Program-made: the position numbers and the translations under genes
DNA from: Endomychus coccineus
Lineage: Eukaryota; Arthropoda; Insecta; Coleoptera; Endomychidae
DNA length: 64,000 nucleotides
Direction: 5' to 3'
Assembly (NCBI GenBank): GCA_958510875.1
Contig: OY294068.1
Location: forward strand, 69,976,633-70,040,632
Notes under the pieces: model-generated
The model's database searches: none
The model's input: the letters and a program-made list of their open reading frames with translations, nothing else
Told to the model about the DNA's origin: nothing
In this document: positions 1 through 10,470 of the stretch, piece by piece
Numbering within the stretch: the first letter of the stretch is position 1
Layout of the letters: every line of letters begins with the position of its first letter

Positions 1-1257
1 TAAGCCACTTCAAAGCGTTCTGTAAAAGTTCAAATTCATACAACCAATAAGAAAGGCACAATGGTCTCGACAATGGGTTACGCACCCACAGACATCATGT
101 TAAAAGTAATCAGAAATGCTCAACACGGATATATGCACGACAATCTGTAAAAAAATTTTTGGGTTGATTACAATACTTCCCTTACACTATATACTACGTT
201 ATAGTGAGGGAATTAAAAATGAAAAAATTACTTAAAGCAAGATAAACAAGGAACAATCATGGTTTTTAGACTTAAATAAAAACTGAATCCTCACTTTTTC
301 TGAAAATTTGGTATCCAGCTTCACGACTAGCTCTCAATGAATTGACGTCATGGCACATGACGCTAACCTTTCGTCTAACATCTATGTTTTTATTCTACGC
401 AATATACAAAGTTCCAGGGGGTGCAACTACCCATCCCTACCCCCTCTTTCGGTTGCCATGATGCAATTAAAGAGATACCGGAACAAATTTTGCATTGACT
501 CTCAGGGCTGAGGGCAGTAGAACCTTCTCGTTTATGGTAGTAGTTGGGAAAGTTGGAATTCCTTATTCTTTCTTTCGAGCTCCTTGAAGATTATAAAAAC
601 TATGAAGATACTTCAAAAATCAAAATATTTACAATTGTCGCCTATTATTTGGAAGAAATATTAAATAATAATTATTTGCAAGTACAGATGCAAAAAATCA
701 GCAGCATGTTGGGGCAAAACTCGTGCTTTCGAAATCTGTTAAAGTTTGCAGAAATTTTGTGGGAGAGGGCTATAACTTCCCTGAAGTTTTGTTGCAGGTT
801 TTGCAATACTCATCATTAGGTTGAAAATTGTAAATGCCAAATAGCAATTGTATAAGAATCGTCAGTGTGTTTGCGAAAGTAGTCAAAAATTATATTTCCC
901 TAAATATTACATCTAGAATTTTTCATGAAAGTTTCGAATTCCGCATCCATAAAATTGTTTGCAAACTTTATCTTCACTCATACTTTGGAATGTCAACACT
1001 GTTAAACAACAAAATACAGCAATGTAAGCTACTATATAACTGCCTATAAACATTTCATTAATGAGTTTACAAACTACATTGAAAATCATGTCCACTTGAG
1101 ATAACTACCGTCTAATAAATTGTGTCAGAATACGAGATAGAATGAAAAAAATTCTTACACAAACCCAAAATATAGATTTAGAAATAAAATAAAATAAAAT
1201 TGAAAGTAAAAACAAATTCTTAAGGACTTTTATTACAAAGTGTACTAAAAAGAAAAA
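1..1257. other. no gene recognised
   Basis: AT-rich sequence with only short frames on both strands. None matched a family I know, and no paired splice signals, terminal inverted repeats or transposase motifs were found. Confidence 0.4.
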
Positions 1258-1405
1258 AATAATTGTTTTGTTAGAAATGAGACGTAAGCTATTCTGTTCT
1301 CATATCAGGAATGAACAGAATCTCATACGACCAGCTTTTAAAATCTGTTATTTCCTGATATGAGAACAGAATTACTTAAGTTGCATATCTAACGAAACAA
1401 TTATT
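1258..1405. repeat. 148-bp imperfect palindrome (hairpin, MITE-like)
   Basis: The left arm (1258-1311) and right arm (1352-1405) are reverse complements over about 54 bp with roughly 7 mismatches. The inner 20 bp around CTGTTCTCATATCAGGAA are identical. The 40-bp loop holds no gene. The layout fits a foldback or MITE remnant, but I see no clear target duplication. From 1406 to about 1838 nothing else is recognisable. Confidence 0.7.
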
Positions 1406-2399
1406 TTCTTCGGTGTTACCCTTTAAAATAAAAGCTTATCTTTAATTTTTTTTTCCTTTTTTCCTTTTTAGCCGTAGTAAGTCATGATTCCTCATTCTGT
1501 TCATTCCCATAAGGGCTTTATACATAGTATGCTGATGATACTGTGATATTGTTGATTTCGGAGACATGGGGCATATAAACAAACAAACGCTAAGTTTTCT
1601 TAAATACTGGTTAGATAAAAATGAGCTCCCAATAAATAAAAGAAGAGACTCTTGACAATTTCTCTAACAATTGTGGACTTACATGCGTAAATGAAATAAC
1701 TATACATGAACGTCATGAATGGCTTCATAAATGAAATTTGTAACTACAATATACACATTAGAAGAATCGCACACATAAGATACCTTCCTTGGAGTTAAAC
1801 TTGACCAACATTCAAGATGACAGATTCATTTTATTGATCAGGTTGTCGGGAAATTATTATGCCAAACTTTAGGAGCGAGCTAATTATACACGAAAAAATT
1901 GCTGATGGGGCTAAAAGATGGTTTTCGTTTTTTATCTCGGGAACCATAATATGCCTATCTTTTAATTTTGGTCATTTAACTATTATCGATGAAAGAATTT
2001 TTTATACGGTATTGGTCAACGAAATTTATTGACGGCGCTACGGGGCACCTGAAATAAATTTTCTTTTTCTGGGTAAATGTTGACTCAAAAAGGTATTCTG
2101 GAAAAATATTGTCATACGAACCATTTTCTAGAAGACTCAATTTGAAAATGGGCGTGCAATATTTTATTTAAAAGAATAAATTAATCAACTCGACAGAATA
2201 AAGGAAGCTCTAAAATTTCGAGGGGACAATTAAACTTTTTTGTGAACAGCTATGATGTTGATTTAACTTTTAGTTTTGCTCTGCAAAATTTAGTGATTCC
2301 GATCAGTAGCATTGAATAACACAATTATTTCCAAATTTGTGCTCTCATATTTGGTAGAGAACACATACATACACAGAAGCATTTCCGAATCGTCGAGCT

Positions 2400-2840
2400 C
2401 CCTCTAAAAATGTATTTGGTCAATTACATCAACGCCGAAGAAAAAATTGCACATTTATGTCAAAAAGAACCGATTGTGGCAGAAGTGTACCAATAGGAGT
2501 GTGGATACAAGAGAACGTGTTTTAAATAGTGCGTATCCTAACCCAGGAATTAGTACCTGGCGTTGACTGGCTTTGATGGAAAACGTACCAAAGAGTAGTG
2601 TATTGTATCATTTAAAACGTCTCCAACTATTAAACCGCAAGATTTTCAACGATTGGATTATTATCAATGGATGCAATCATAAAATCCAGCAAGACTGCCA
2701 TTTCCTTTGGAAATTTTTATTCACTGATGAAGCGGACTTCACGCGGGAAGGAATTCTAAATTTCCACAGTCACGTTTGGGACAGTAAATCAATGCTTCTA
2801 CCACATAGCTATCTGGCCCCCAATCAACCTTACTTTCATG
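2400..2840 (+). pseudogene. mariner-type transposase, N-terminal/central part
   Basis: Moving between frames, the sequence reads as the HTH region and first catalytic block of a Tc1/mariner transposase. It includes 'NPGISTW', 'ALMENVPKSSV', a 'YHLKRLQLL' stretch (usually YHLQRVQAL) and then 'LFTDEADFTREGILNF', which holds the first catalytic Asp (FTDEA). The longest open frame is 2573-2911, but its last codons run into the inserted palindrome. The match with the 51-55 kb mariner is at family level only. Confidence 0.7.
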
Positions 2841-3913
2841 ATAGTCTAGGAGCTAGAGCGATACGGTGGGCCTGGACGAATACACCTTGGCACTACTGTA
2901 TATTGATGTAGAAAGGTTCAGTGTACAATAGCTCTCACAGGCCGAATCGTGTAGTGCCAGACGTTTCCAAGCTACAGCCATCACAAATTTTGAACTTTTT
3001 TATTGCACAAACCCTTTTTCGGAATTGTTTTATATTGAAAGGCATTCCTATATAGTTTCACCTAGTGCCAAGGTTTTTTATAGAGGCAATTTCTTGGAGC
3101 TGGTCAGTTAATTTAGTAGGCTAAATGGAATGCACGAACAAAATACCTTGACACCATGTCAAATACGTTAATTTGGTGACAAGAATAACCGATATGAGTG
3201 CCAATGTTTTTTTCCCAATACAAGTCTTCCCTCAACCCCGAAAATCACCCCTCAAAAAATCAGTAATTCAGATATCAATTAATTTGATTTGATGGATTAC
3301 GCAATTATTTGGACTCCGACAGCGATTGAATATCAAAATTACTGATTTTTTTGTGAGGGAGGTTGTCGAAGTTGAGAGAGGGGTTATATTAGGGAAAAAC
3401 ATTGGCACTCATATTGATTATTCTTTGACACCAAATTAACGTATTTGACACTGTGCCAAGGTATTTTGTCGCAATGCACCCGTTTTAGCCGTAAAAAGTG
3501 GTCAAAAACTTCATTCTTGTTTCAAATAATGACCAATTACTTGGAAATGCCCAGATAAAAAATCTTGGCATTTGTTTTTCAACAACTGGTTATAATAACA
3601 AACATTTTCGACCAGGTTAGAAACTGTGTTCGTGCATTTCATTTAGGCTACTAAATTAACTGACCAACATCAAGAAATTGCCTCGATAAAAAACATTGGC
3701 AAATATATAAGAATTATATGCTCTTCAATATACAACAACTCCGAAAAACAGTTCGTGCAATAAAAGAGTTCAAAATTTGAGGTGGCTGTAGCTTGGAAAC
3801 GCCTGACAAAACACGATTCGGCATGTGAGAGCTATTATACATCGAAACTTTCTCCATCAATATGCAGTAGTATTAATTCAGGCACACCATATCGTTCCAG
3901 CTCCTAGACTATA
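2841..3913. mobile_element. palindromic non-autonomous element inside mariner
   Basis: The outer blocks TAGTCTAGGAGCT (2841) and AGCTCCTAGACTATA (about 3899-3913) are inverted. Inversion continues inwards for about 450 bp per arm, for example GCTCTCAC near 2932 against GTGAGAGC near 3826. There is a short AT-rich centre near 3320. It has no coding capacity. It sits where the mariner protein should continue after its first catalytic motif, so it entered the mariner copy. The right arm holds about 100 bp near 3480-3600 that is absent from the left. Confidence 0.65.
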
Positions 3914-4150
3914 ATACCACAAGTCTCTCTAATCCAGATCAATCAGTAACGTCACAAACTTATAGTTCCAGACAGCTGTTTCGCTCTTACCATAGAGCTC
4001 ATCAGTGGAACGAGCAAGTTTGCAACGTTACTGAAGGATCTCTGCTGAAGGTAGTCATAACCAGCAACATGTGGTAAGGTAACAACTATACGTTTGTGAC
4101 GTTACTGATCGATCTGGACTAGAAAGACCTCATCATTGATATCTGGCAAA
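3914..4150. mobile_element. Penelope/retrozyme-type hairpin segment
   Basis: Inverted repeat of about 35-45 bp: CAGATCAATCAGTAACGTCA near 3937 against its reverse complement near 4103. It encloses a hammerhead ribozyme motif on the minus strand. Hammerheads of this type are known from the terminal repeats of Penelope-like elements and related small retrozymes. A sequence-related segment lies at 55560-55760. No protein is encoded. Confidence 0.5.
3965..4011 (-). ncRNA. type I hammerhead ribozyme (predicted)
   Basis: Read on the minus strand: GTTCCA, CTGATGAG, a 3-bp extension and loop, CGAAAC, AGCT, GTC, TGGAAC. The catalytic-core strings CUGAUGA and GAAA are exact. Stem I is a perfect 6-bp pairing (GUUCCA with UGGAAC). 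Stem II is GCUC/GAGC with an 8-nt loop. The cleavage triplet is GUC. Stem III is minimal (about 2 bp), as reported for Penelope-associated hammerheads, which may act as dimers. Activity is inferred from structure only. Confidence 0.8.
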
Positions 4151-4199
4151 AGCCAATATATTCATTTGTTTCTAATTTTCTTACATTGATTTCGAAAGC

Positions 4200-4700
4200 A
4201 ATTTTCGATAAATATATGGGATAATAGACAATCATTTAAATGAACCTTTTATAGTAACTCGTCGTTTAAATGGTGAAACATATTTGACCTTACAGATCGC
4301 CTAGATAATGTGCCATACGCAATTATATTAGAAAGTTAGATTATGCATGATGGAGCAGCACCCCATTTTAGTGTTCGATTTCGGAATCATTTAGATTTAT
4401 TCTACCCTTACAAATGGATAAGCCGTAACAGTCCACTTGCGTGGCCTCCTCGTTCACCCGACTTAAACCTCCTAGATTTTTTATTGGGGGTTATTTGAAA
4501 CCAATGGTCTACTCTGTTCCAATTACAAATGAGGATCATATTGAACAAAGGTCAATAGAGTAATGCGAGGTAATTGGGAATAAGGAAGGCTTATTTGAAC
4601 GAGTACGAACATCCATTAGTATCGGTTAGAAAGTTGCATTTACATGAATGGCGGATATTTCCAGCACATGTTATAATTATTTGTTAATTTTTGTTATTTA
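4200..4700 (+). pseudogene. mariner-type transposase, C-terminal part
   Basis: It reads, with frame changes, 'PFIVTRRLNGETYL', then 'HDGAAPHFS' (second catalytic Asp block), 'WISRNSPLAWPPRSPDLNLLDFLL' and 'PITNEDH'. These are the usual second and third catalytic blocks of the family. An in-frame TAG near 4290 and a frameshift after LDFLL disable it. It completes the protein begun at 2400. Confidence 0.75.
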
Positions 4701-4852
4701 ATGATTGTTTTAAGATTCGTTAGTTAATTACTAAAGAGTCGTAGCTCTTATTGAAGCAGTTTCGAATATATGTTGATATAAATTTTTTTCATTATTTTTT
4801 CGTATAATCACTTCCTGAAAATTGGCATAAGAAATTCCGAACATCTTGTATC

Positions 4853-5259
4853 AATAATCTGGTTAAGAAATGCAGAAACTTATGTATTAGTTCAATCTTT
4901 TGGTAAATATCCTGAATCTAAATGATAAAACATTGGTTTATAAAACCCCTAATCTAATCAATTATAAATTATTCCATCACCAACTGTTGAGAGAATATGA
5001 AAATGTAATTGATCATTAAAATCTTTGTCAAACTCCACTTCTGTATAACGAAATTAAATTAAAGTTTGGAAGAATGTTTTTGTATTACCAGGCTATAATA
5101 AAGTATATGTATAAGATGCTAGTAGACACGTATATTATACAAGAGCCGAATCAAAAAAATTTACACCAGTTATTAAACCCTCATCATCTTTAGGTAAGAG
5201 ATCCTTGCTATTCTTAGGCCCAAAATTAACTTAGTTCCGTTGAAAATAAAAAGGGTGGA
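4853..5259. other. no gene recognised
   Basis: AT-rich spacer between the mariner right end and the TIR-flanked segment carrying the SINE. No coding or structural signal was noticed. Confidence 0.4.
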
Positions 5260-5700
5260 CCTATTCGTCCAGTAACTGGACGAATAATCTTATTCGTGCA
5301 TAACGGAGTGGATCCAGCATTTCTAGTGGATAAGGATTATTGTTTCTTATAAGTAAGTGTGTATCCACAGTTGAAATAAGATTAATCTGCATCAGTGTAC
5401 AAGGGCAAGGAAAATCAATCACAAAAACGAACTTTCAAATAATCTACTAGCCTAGTATTCCCAAAAATATATAAAAATATAACAAACTAACCTGCGATAA
5501 CGTTGCCGCTTGGAGTTTCGAACCTACGCTATCGGAAGCAATAAAACATGCAGACGATGTCCAACCGGTTGGGCTACCATCGACGTTGCAGCATGAACAT
5601 TCGGTATATCAACTGTTAATGCGCTCGCCGCAAGAGGCCGCTAGGAGCGTTCGATAGCTGGACGAATAAGGTTATAAGTATTCGTCCGGTTATTGAATGA
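5260..5700. mobile_element. TIR-flanked segment around a SINE (MITE-like)
   Basis: The left end has ATTCGTCCAG-TAA-CTGGACGAAT followed by TTATTCGT. The right end has the inverted equivalent, CTGGACGAATAAGG and TATTCGTCCGGTTATT. The two ends therefore form imperfect inverted repeats of about 40 bp. The SINE copy fills most of the interior. Exact borders and target duplication are unclear. Confidence 0.35.
5409..5630 (-). repeat. tRNA-derived SINE, copy 1
   Basis: On the minus strand it has a box A-like TAGCCCAACCGGTTGGACAT followed by a perfect box B, GGTTCGAAACTCC. This is the internal RNA polymerase III promoter layout of a tRNA. It extends into an unrelated body ending near TTTGTGATTG. A second copy at 36283-36483, about 80 percent similar by eye, shares both the tRNA part and the body, so it is an interspersed repeat and not a tRNA gene. 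Confidence 0.7.
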
Positions 5701-6716
5701 ATAAACACACAGAAATAAAAAATTAAACTCTGCAAAAAAGTTTAATACGTAAGTTCCGTACAATTTTATAAACATATTATAAATTCAGCTAGCTAGAAGG
5801 TTGTATGGGTGGACGTAGACAACTATTTAAGCTCCAAACATATAAAAGTAGAATGCTGTAATGAGAATGTCCAAATTCGCATTTTTTGTATAACCTACAA
5901 CAGTAATAATAACAAGTAATAACATATTATCAGATGAATTAAGTGCGGTTGAAGAACCTGCAATCTGTAATAAATGAGAAATAGATCGATTAGTTTTACT
6001 CAAGAAAATATTCTTAAAACAGAAATAACAACATTTGCCATCTATATGACGAAACTCAGTGGACCGAGATAGACATGTCAACATTGAATAATATAATCAT
6101 GATTCCAAAACATTAATTTATTATTGCAATTTGTTATCTTGATATTTCTATTCACATATTGTAAGATGTAAAAACGCCTAAGGTGGGCATATAATTTCAA
6201 AACACAGTTATGTGGAAAATATCCATATGGATGAATAAAAGTTGAAGTACTAAATAAATTTATTAATACTTGAATAATCATATTTTTGCTAGAGAAATTT
6301 AAAAAATTTCTTTGGATCAGTATCTCCATTGATGCAACAAAATGCACAAAATTGTTACTTGGCATGTATAGGTTGCCAAATAATTTCAAATCTATATGAG
6401 TATAAGCTTTGTAATAACACAATAGTTTTGTGATCCAGGTATCCATTTTTTTTGCATAATCATTATAATCTTGGTAATTACGTTTTGAAAGACATTTTTA
6501 AAATAAATATTTACAAATGTTCTTACCAAAGTAGGTGCTGTTAGATAATCAATATCTAATTTTGCTGAGACAACGGTCATCTCCTCAGATTCTTCCTTGA
6601 ATTCAAATGAACGTAAATCTGCATTGTTGAATGAAATATTTTTTATTATAGTTTCTTATTCCGGAATAAATATATTTTGACGGAAAAGTTTTCTGTAATC
6701 TCTTACAAACTGTATA

Positions 6717-6869
6717 GGGTAGGGGTGGAGAATACCGGCCCCTCAAGTCTGGTTGTCAATATTGTCTTTGTTGTTCATGAAGGGGGTTGACGACTGACGG
6801 ATAATCACAATGCAGAACTATTATTGTGCCCAGAATCATCGTACTGGCCGGTATTCCCCATCTTTACCC
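6717..6869. mobile_element. 153-bp MITE with TA target duplication
   Basis: It starts GGGTAGGGGTGGAGAATACC and ends with the inverted equivalent GGTATTCCCCATCTTTACCC, with only a few mismatches over 24 bp. It is flanked by TA on both sides. It interrupts the P-like pseudogene exactly where the 17-kb paralogue is continuous. This is typical of a Tc1/mariner-type MITE. Confidence 0.75.
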
Positions 6870-7218
6870 TAGTTGTGGGCTTTGTGGGGCACTCCTTGGT
6901 GGTCTAATTGAGTCAAACAAAGCTTGCAAGTATTGATACTTTTGTTAGTAGAAATTTCATCCCATACGATTTCAGTATTTCCTGCAAATGCATTGCACCA
7001 TTAATTGTTATTTTCCAACCTGTAATGCATTCTAATGAATTAGTTACGTTCTGACCTTTCTCATCTAATACTTGCAATTGTCAAAGCAGTGCCGTGCGGT
7101 GCTATGATGCAAAGAGGCAACCGCATAAGGCGGCACTTTCAGGGGCGCGGCAAAAGGCAAAATCACTGGACTACATTAAACAAAAATTGAAATGCAGCGG
7201 TTTTATTCCTATATGTAT

Positions 7219-8868
7219 TGTTATGATTTCATTTCATAAACAATAAAAATTTAAAAATAATAACTTACCGAACTTTGAAAATCAGAAAAGATCAAATAAA
7301 AGATATTTATATGGAATTAAAAACAATAGTAAAAGCTAAATAATAGTTAGGATATTAAAATTAACAATGTAAAACATAATAAACAACAATGTAATAGAAT
7401 AAGAAGTGATAAACAAGAACTTCAGTGAAAGTGAAGAAACGTACTGTGTAACGAAGGCAGAAATCATAATTAAAGTGATTACAAAACTATCATGAGATAG
7501 TACAAAACATTGAATAATGTTATAGATATAAGTTAGGATTAGTAAATTTAAGTTATGTAATGTTAAAAGAATGTTATTGATATAATATAGTATGTATTAG
7601 ATTTAAGAATAAGTAACTGTCAAGAAAACATAAATATGGGAATAATCATATTAATAATAACCCAATCATAGGTTATATTATACCAAAGTGTGGGGAAAAA
7701 TGTAGGCAATATTAATTTAAAAAGAAGGAATCACTATCAATTAAAATAAGTTGAAAATCTCCAATAATTCAAAAATTATAGAATACTATATTCTGATTGG
7801 TCGAGACGAATTTCTAGTGTCAGTCTGGTAACAATGAGTACTTGTGTCAGTTCAACAACAATTAACTTGGCATTCTTGATATGAAAAGTAAACACCTCAT
7901 TGGTTAATTTTGAAAATGCTTGGCGTCGGTTTTGGAGGCCTATAAAGGGGTCTGAAAGTAAAGCCAAGTTCATTTTGCATTAATATCCAAGTAGAGACTG
8001 TTCTTCTCTGGCAACTCACCAAAATTTTCTAACCTAAGTTTATAAAAATAAACATCAGTGAACGCAAGTGTTCCAAACTTCGATAAGTTCCAAATAACCG
8101 AAGTTAATAAAATTTATTAAAAGTCAACGAGTGTTCCAAGTATCTAAATCAAGTAAAAGGTTGTAATAACCTCCAATTTATAAGAAGTATCCAACGATTG
8201 CCATTCTTCAATATAATTTCAATAAAGCATCGAAAAGTTTTATGTCTTATCTAAAAGAATAAAACAAAGTATTATCAACAGTTCCTGATTCTCAAGAAGA
8301 AGTAACCAAAATTAGTTACCTGTGATTATCGTGAAATAGCATAGTATTGTGTAAAAAGTGAATCAACGAAATTATAAAAGAAGTAAATTGAAAATTGCCA
8401 ACATTGTTAAACACACTTTTGGATATTATCTAAACGTAAGTTTGTTTATAATTTCTACATCATATTATCCGTATTATCTGTAAAGTAAAAGGAAGATTGT
8501 TGATTATAACAGTATAAACAAATATTAGTTGTAAAAGTGATTTTAAGGTTATGTCATAGATTTTGTAAACATAAAATTGAATTACCCGAGATAATAAGAG
8601 TCATAGAAATTAAATATTGTGAAATCAAATAGCATTGTGTTTAATTCCATATAAAATTATTCTATAGATAAACTTCAGATAAACTTCAAAACTTCATAAA
8701 CATTAATTCAAAGTTCAAATATAATCAAATTAAAAAGATAAAAAGCTAGCCGGTAGAATCAAAATATAATTATTAATAACAAATAAAACAAAATAAACTA
8801 ATAAGAATTTAGTTAATAATTGTCACCACAACGTGGGGCAAAATAAAATCATAAGAATTTAATTAACA
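7219..8868 (+). mobile_element. LTR-retrotransposon remnant nested in hAT
   Basis: The segment begins TGTTATGATT and ends TTAATTAACA (TG...CA, with TGTTA/TAACA inverted). It is flanked by GTAT on both sides (7215-7218 and 8869-8872). Near 8821 the string CACAACGTGGGGC resembles the primer-binding-site region that follows a 5' LTR. Immediately after it the last ~20 bp of the LTR recur (ATAAGAATTTAATTAACA). The structure suggests a long LTR, the primer site, and then an almost complete internal deletion. A TATA-like TATAAAG lies at 7941. No protein remains. Confidence 0.55.
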
Positions 8869-9259
8869 GTATATTACTCATCTGCGCTTATTGTTGGTAC
8901 CATTTGCAAAGGTGAGCGTGATATACCGCGCGCGACAGCGCGGCAGCTTTTAATAAGAGCTTAGCAACAGGCGGCATGTATCACAAAAAAAATGCACCTG
9001 TTACGTTTTCTACTTATTCTTTGAGATGGCGATATTTGATTTTCATGTTAGTTGGTCTCCAACAGCAGACTCTTCAACAAGTGTCAGTACGTGTTGTGGT
9101 GCGTTGTTAAATACCTGTTTTAAAAAGCCTGAAAAGGTAAGAGAATTGAATACAAGCTTTTTAAGTGCCTAATTACTATCGATTTTTACATCAAGTTTAA
9201 ATTCAATTAAAGATACATATTATAAGGTACATAGTAGGTAATTGATATTCTTATAACAG

Positions 9260-10209
9260 CATGGATCAGAAAAAGAAAACACTGTCGGGAAGCCAATACA
9301 AAAAGAAACGCTTAAAGAAAGATGAAGAAGGAAGAAAGCTAACCCATGTCATGAAAGAATTCTTGGTCCCTAAGCCTCAGTCAGAATGTCTACATCCACA
9401 TCAACAGTAACCTCTTCGGATGTGGTGGACTGTGGACTTATCAGCGCTGTCTGATTCGTCTCCGAAAGAAGTAGTTGAAGAAATCCAAGAAATCAAATCC
9501 CCAGAAGATTATCAAGGGCAGCGTAGCAATAGCAGTGAGCTCCCGCAAATAGACAAGATCTCTGACGATCCTGCACTATGAAATATTTTCTGCATGTCAT
9601 CCAAAACTCGTTAGATACTGATTGACAGAGGTCCACATCAAGTTAAAGAGCTGGAATTTCCCATCAACACAGGAAGCGTAAATTTTCACCCTCTCATTAT
9701 TAAGTATTAAGCAATGGTGAAATTGTAGAGAGAAATTGGTTGATTTACTCTGTTACAACTGATTCCGTTTTTTGCTTTTGTTGCATTTTGTTTGATAATT
9801 AGTCTTCCCACGATTGGTCTGAAAAAGGTTATTCTGACTGGGGAAATCTTGTACGTGCGCTCACAAGCACGAAAAATCTGAAAATCACAGAAACTCTTTC
9901 AGACAATGGAAAGAATTTGACACATGTTTAGAAAAGAACCAAACCATTGATGCCGAATATCAGAAAATTATGGATTTGGAAATTCAGCCCTGGAGGAGTT
10001 CTAAAAAAATTATTGCAATAATTAGACTATTGGCTTCACAATGCTTAGCCTTTCGAAGAACAAGTGAACATTTGTTTCAACCTAATGACGGAAAGTCAAA
10101 GCTTACAAATCTGGCATTAATTTCTATTGAATCTACATTAGCTACTCTTGACTATACATCCCTTATTCAGGAATTTGCAAAATGTAAAGTTCAAAGAGTG
10201 AAATTATAG
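9260..10209 (+). pseudogene. hAT transposase (ZMYM1/52 kDa-repressor-like) relic
   Basis: An ATG at 9261 follows a good acceptor (TTCTTATAACAG|C); a matching donor AAAAG|GTAAGA ends a putative leader exon at 9136. Scattered over three frames are the recognisable blocks: a basic start 'SGSQYKKKRLKK', 'GPHQVKELEFPINTG' near 9640, 'HDWSEKGYSDWGNL' near 9805, and the conserved 'LLASQCLAFRRTSEHLFQPNDG' ending near 10095. Multiple stops and shifts make it non-functional. The C-terminal dimerisation region is absent. Confidence 0.75.
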
Positions 10210-10470
10210 TCTATGTATGTTTATGTTCAAGTTTATACGTTTGAAAATATATTATTTTCACATTCTTCCGTAGTTTTTTTCAATCACAAATATGGGGCGG
10301 CATTTCGAAGACTTGCATCATACTGACAAAATACACCGCACGGCACTGTGTCAAAGAGTATATAATTCTCAATTATCTAAAAATTGTTCTTGATAATCTG
10401 TTTCTTCGTATGCTCGTTGATATTCTGTAGGGGCTACTTCCGATAATGAATTTAGTGTGTGGTGTCATTT

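Larger units (their letters stand above)
1839..4852 (+). mobile_element. Tc1/mariner-superfamily element, broken, with nested insertions
   Basis: The ends at about 1839-1905 and 4790-4852 are inverted copies. Shared blocks include TTATGCCAA and ATTATAC(AC)GAAAAAAT. A plus-strand transposase lies between them in two pieces (2400-2840 and 4200-4700). The gap is filled by a palindromic element and a hairpin with a ribozyme motif. The transposase has stops and frameshifts, so the copy is dead. The family is the insect mariner group whose proteins carry LFTDEA and PPRSPDLNPLDF motifs. Confidence 0.65.
7087..10348 (+). mobile_element. hAT element (ZMYM1/TTF type) with 8-bp TSD
   Basis: The ends are perfect 15-bp inverted repeats, CAGTGCCGTGCGGTG at 7087 and its complement ending at 10348. 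The 8-bp target duplication TGTCAAAG lies at 7079-7086 and 10349-10356. Removing the element restores the P-like pseudogene reading. Inside is a degraded plus-strand hAT transposase (9261-10209) and, upstream of it, an LTR-retrotransposon remnant. Confidence 0.92.
6083..10470 (-). pseudogene. P-element-like transposase pseudogene, C-terminal half, interrupted
   Basis: The minus-strand reading from 6446 down to 6083 ('CYYKAYTHIDLKLFGNLY...') aligns residue for residue with the C-terminus of the intact P-like transposase at 17220-19654. Further homologous blocks follow upstream at 6392-6600, 6870-7078 (with the 'ITINGTIHLWEMLKS' equivalent) and 10357-10470. The copy is broken by frameshifts, by a small TIR element at 6717-6869 and by a hAT element at 7087-10348. 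Below 6083 the similarity ends. It is a close paralogue of the 17-kb copy, not the same subcopy. Confidence 0.8.
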
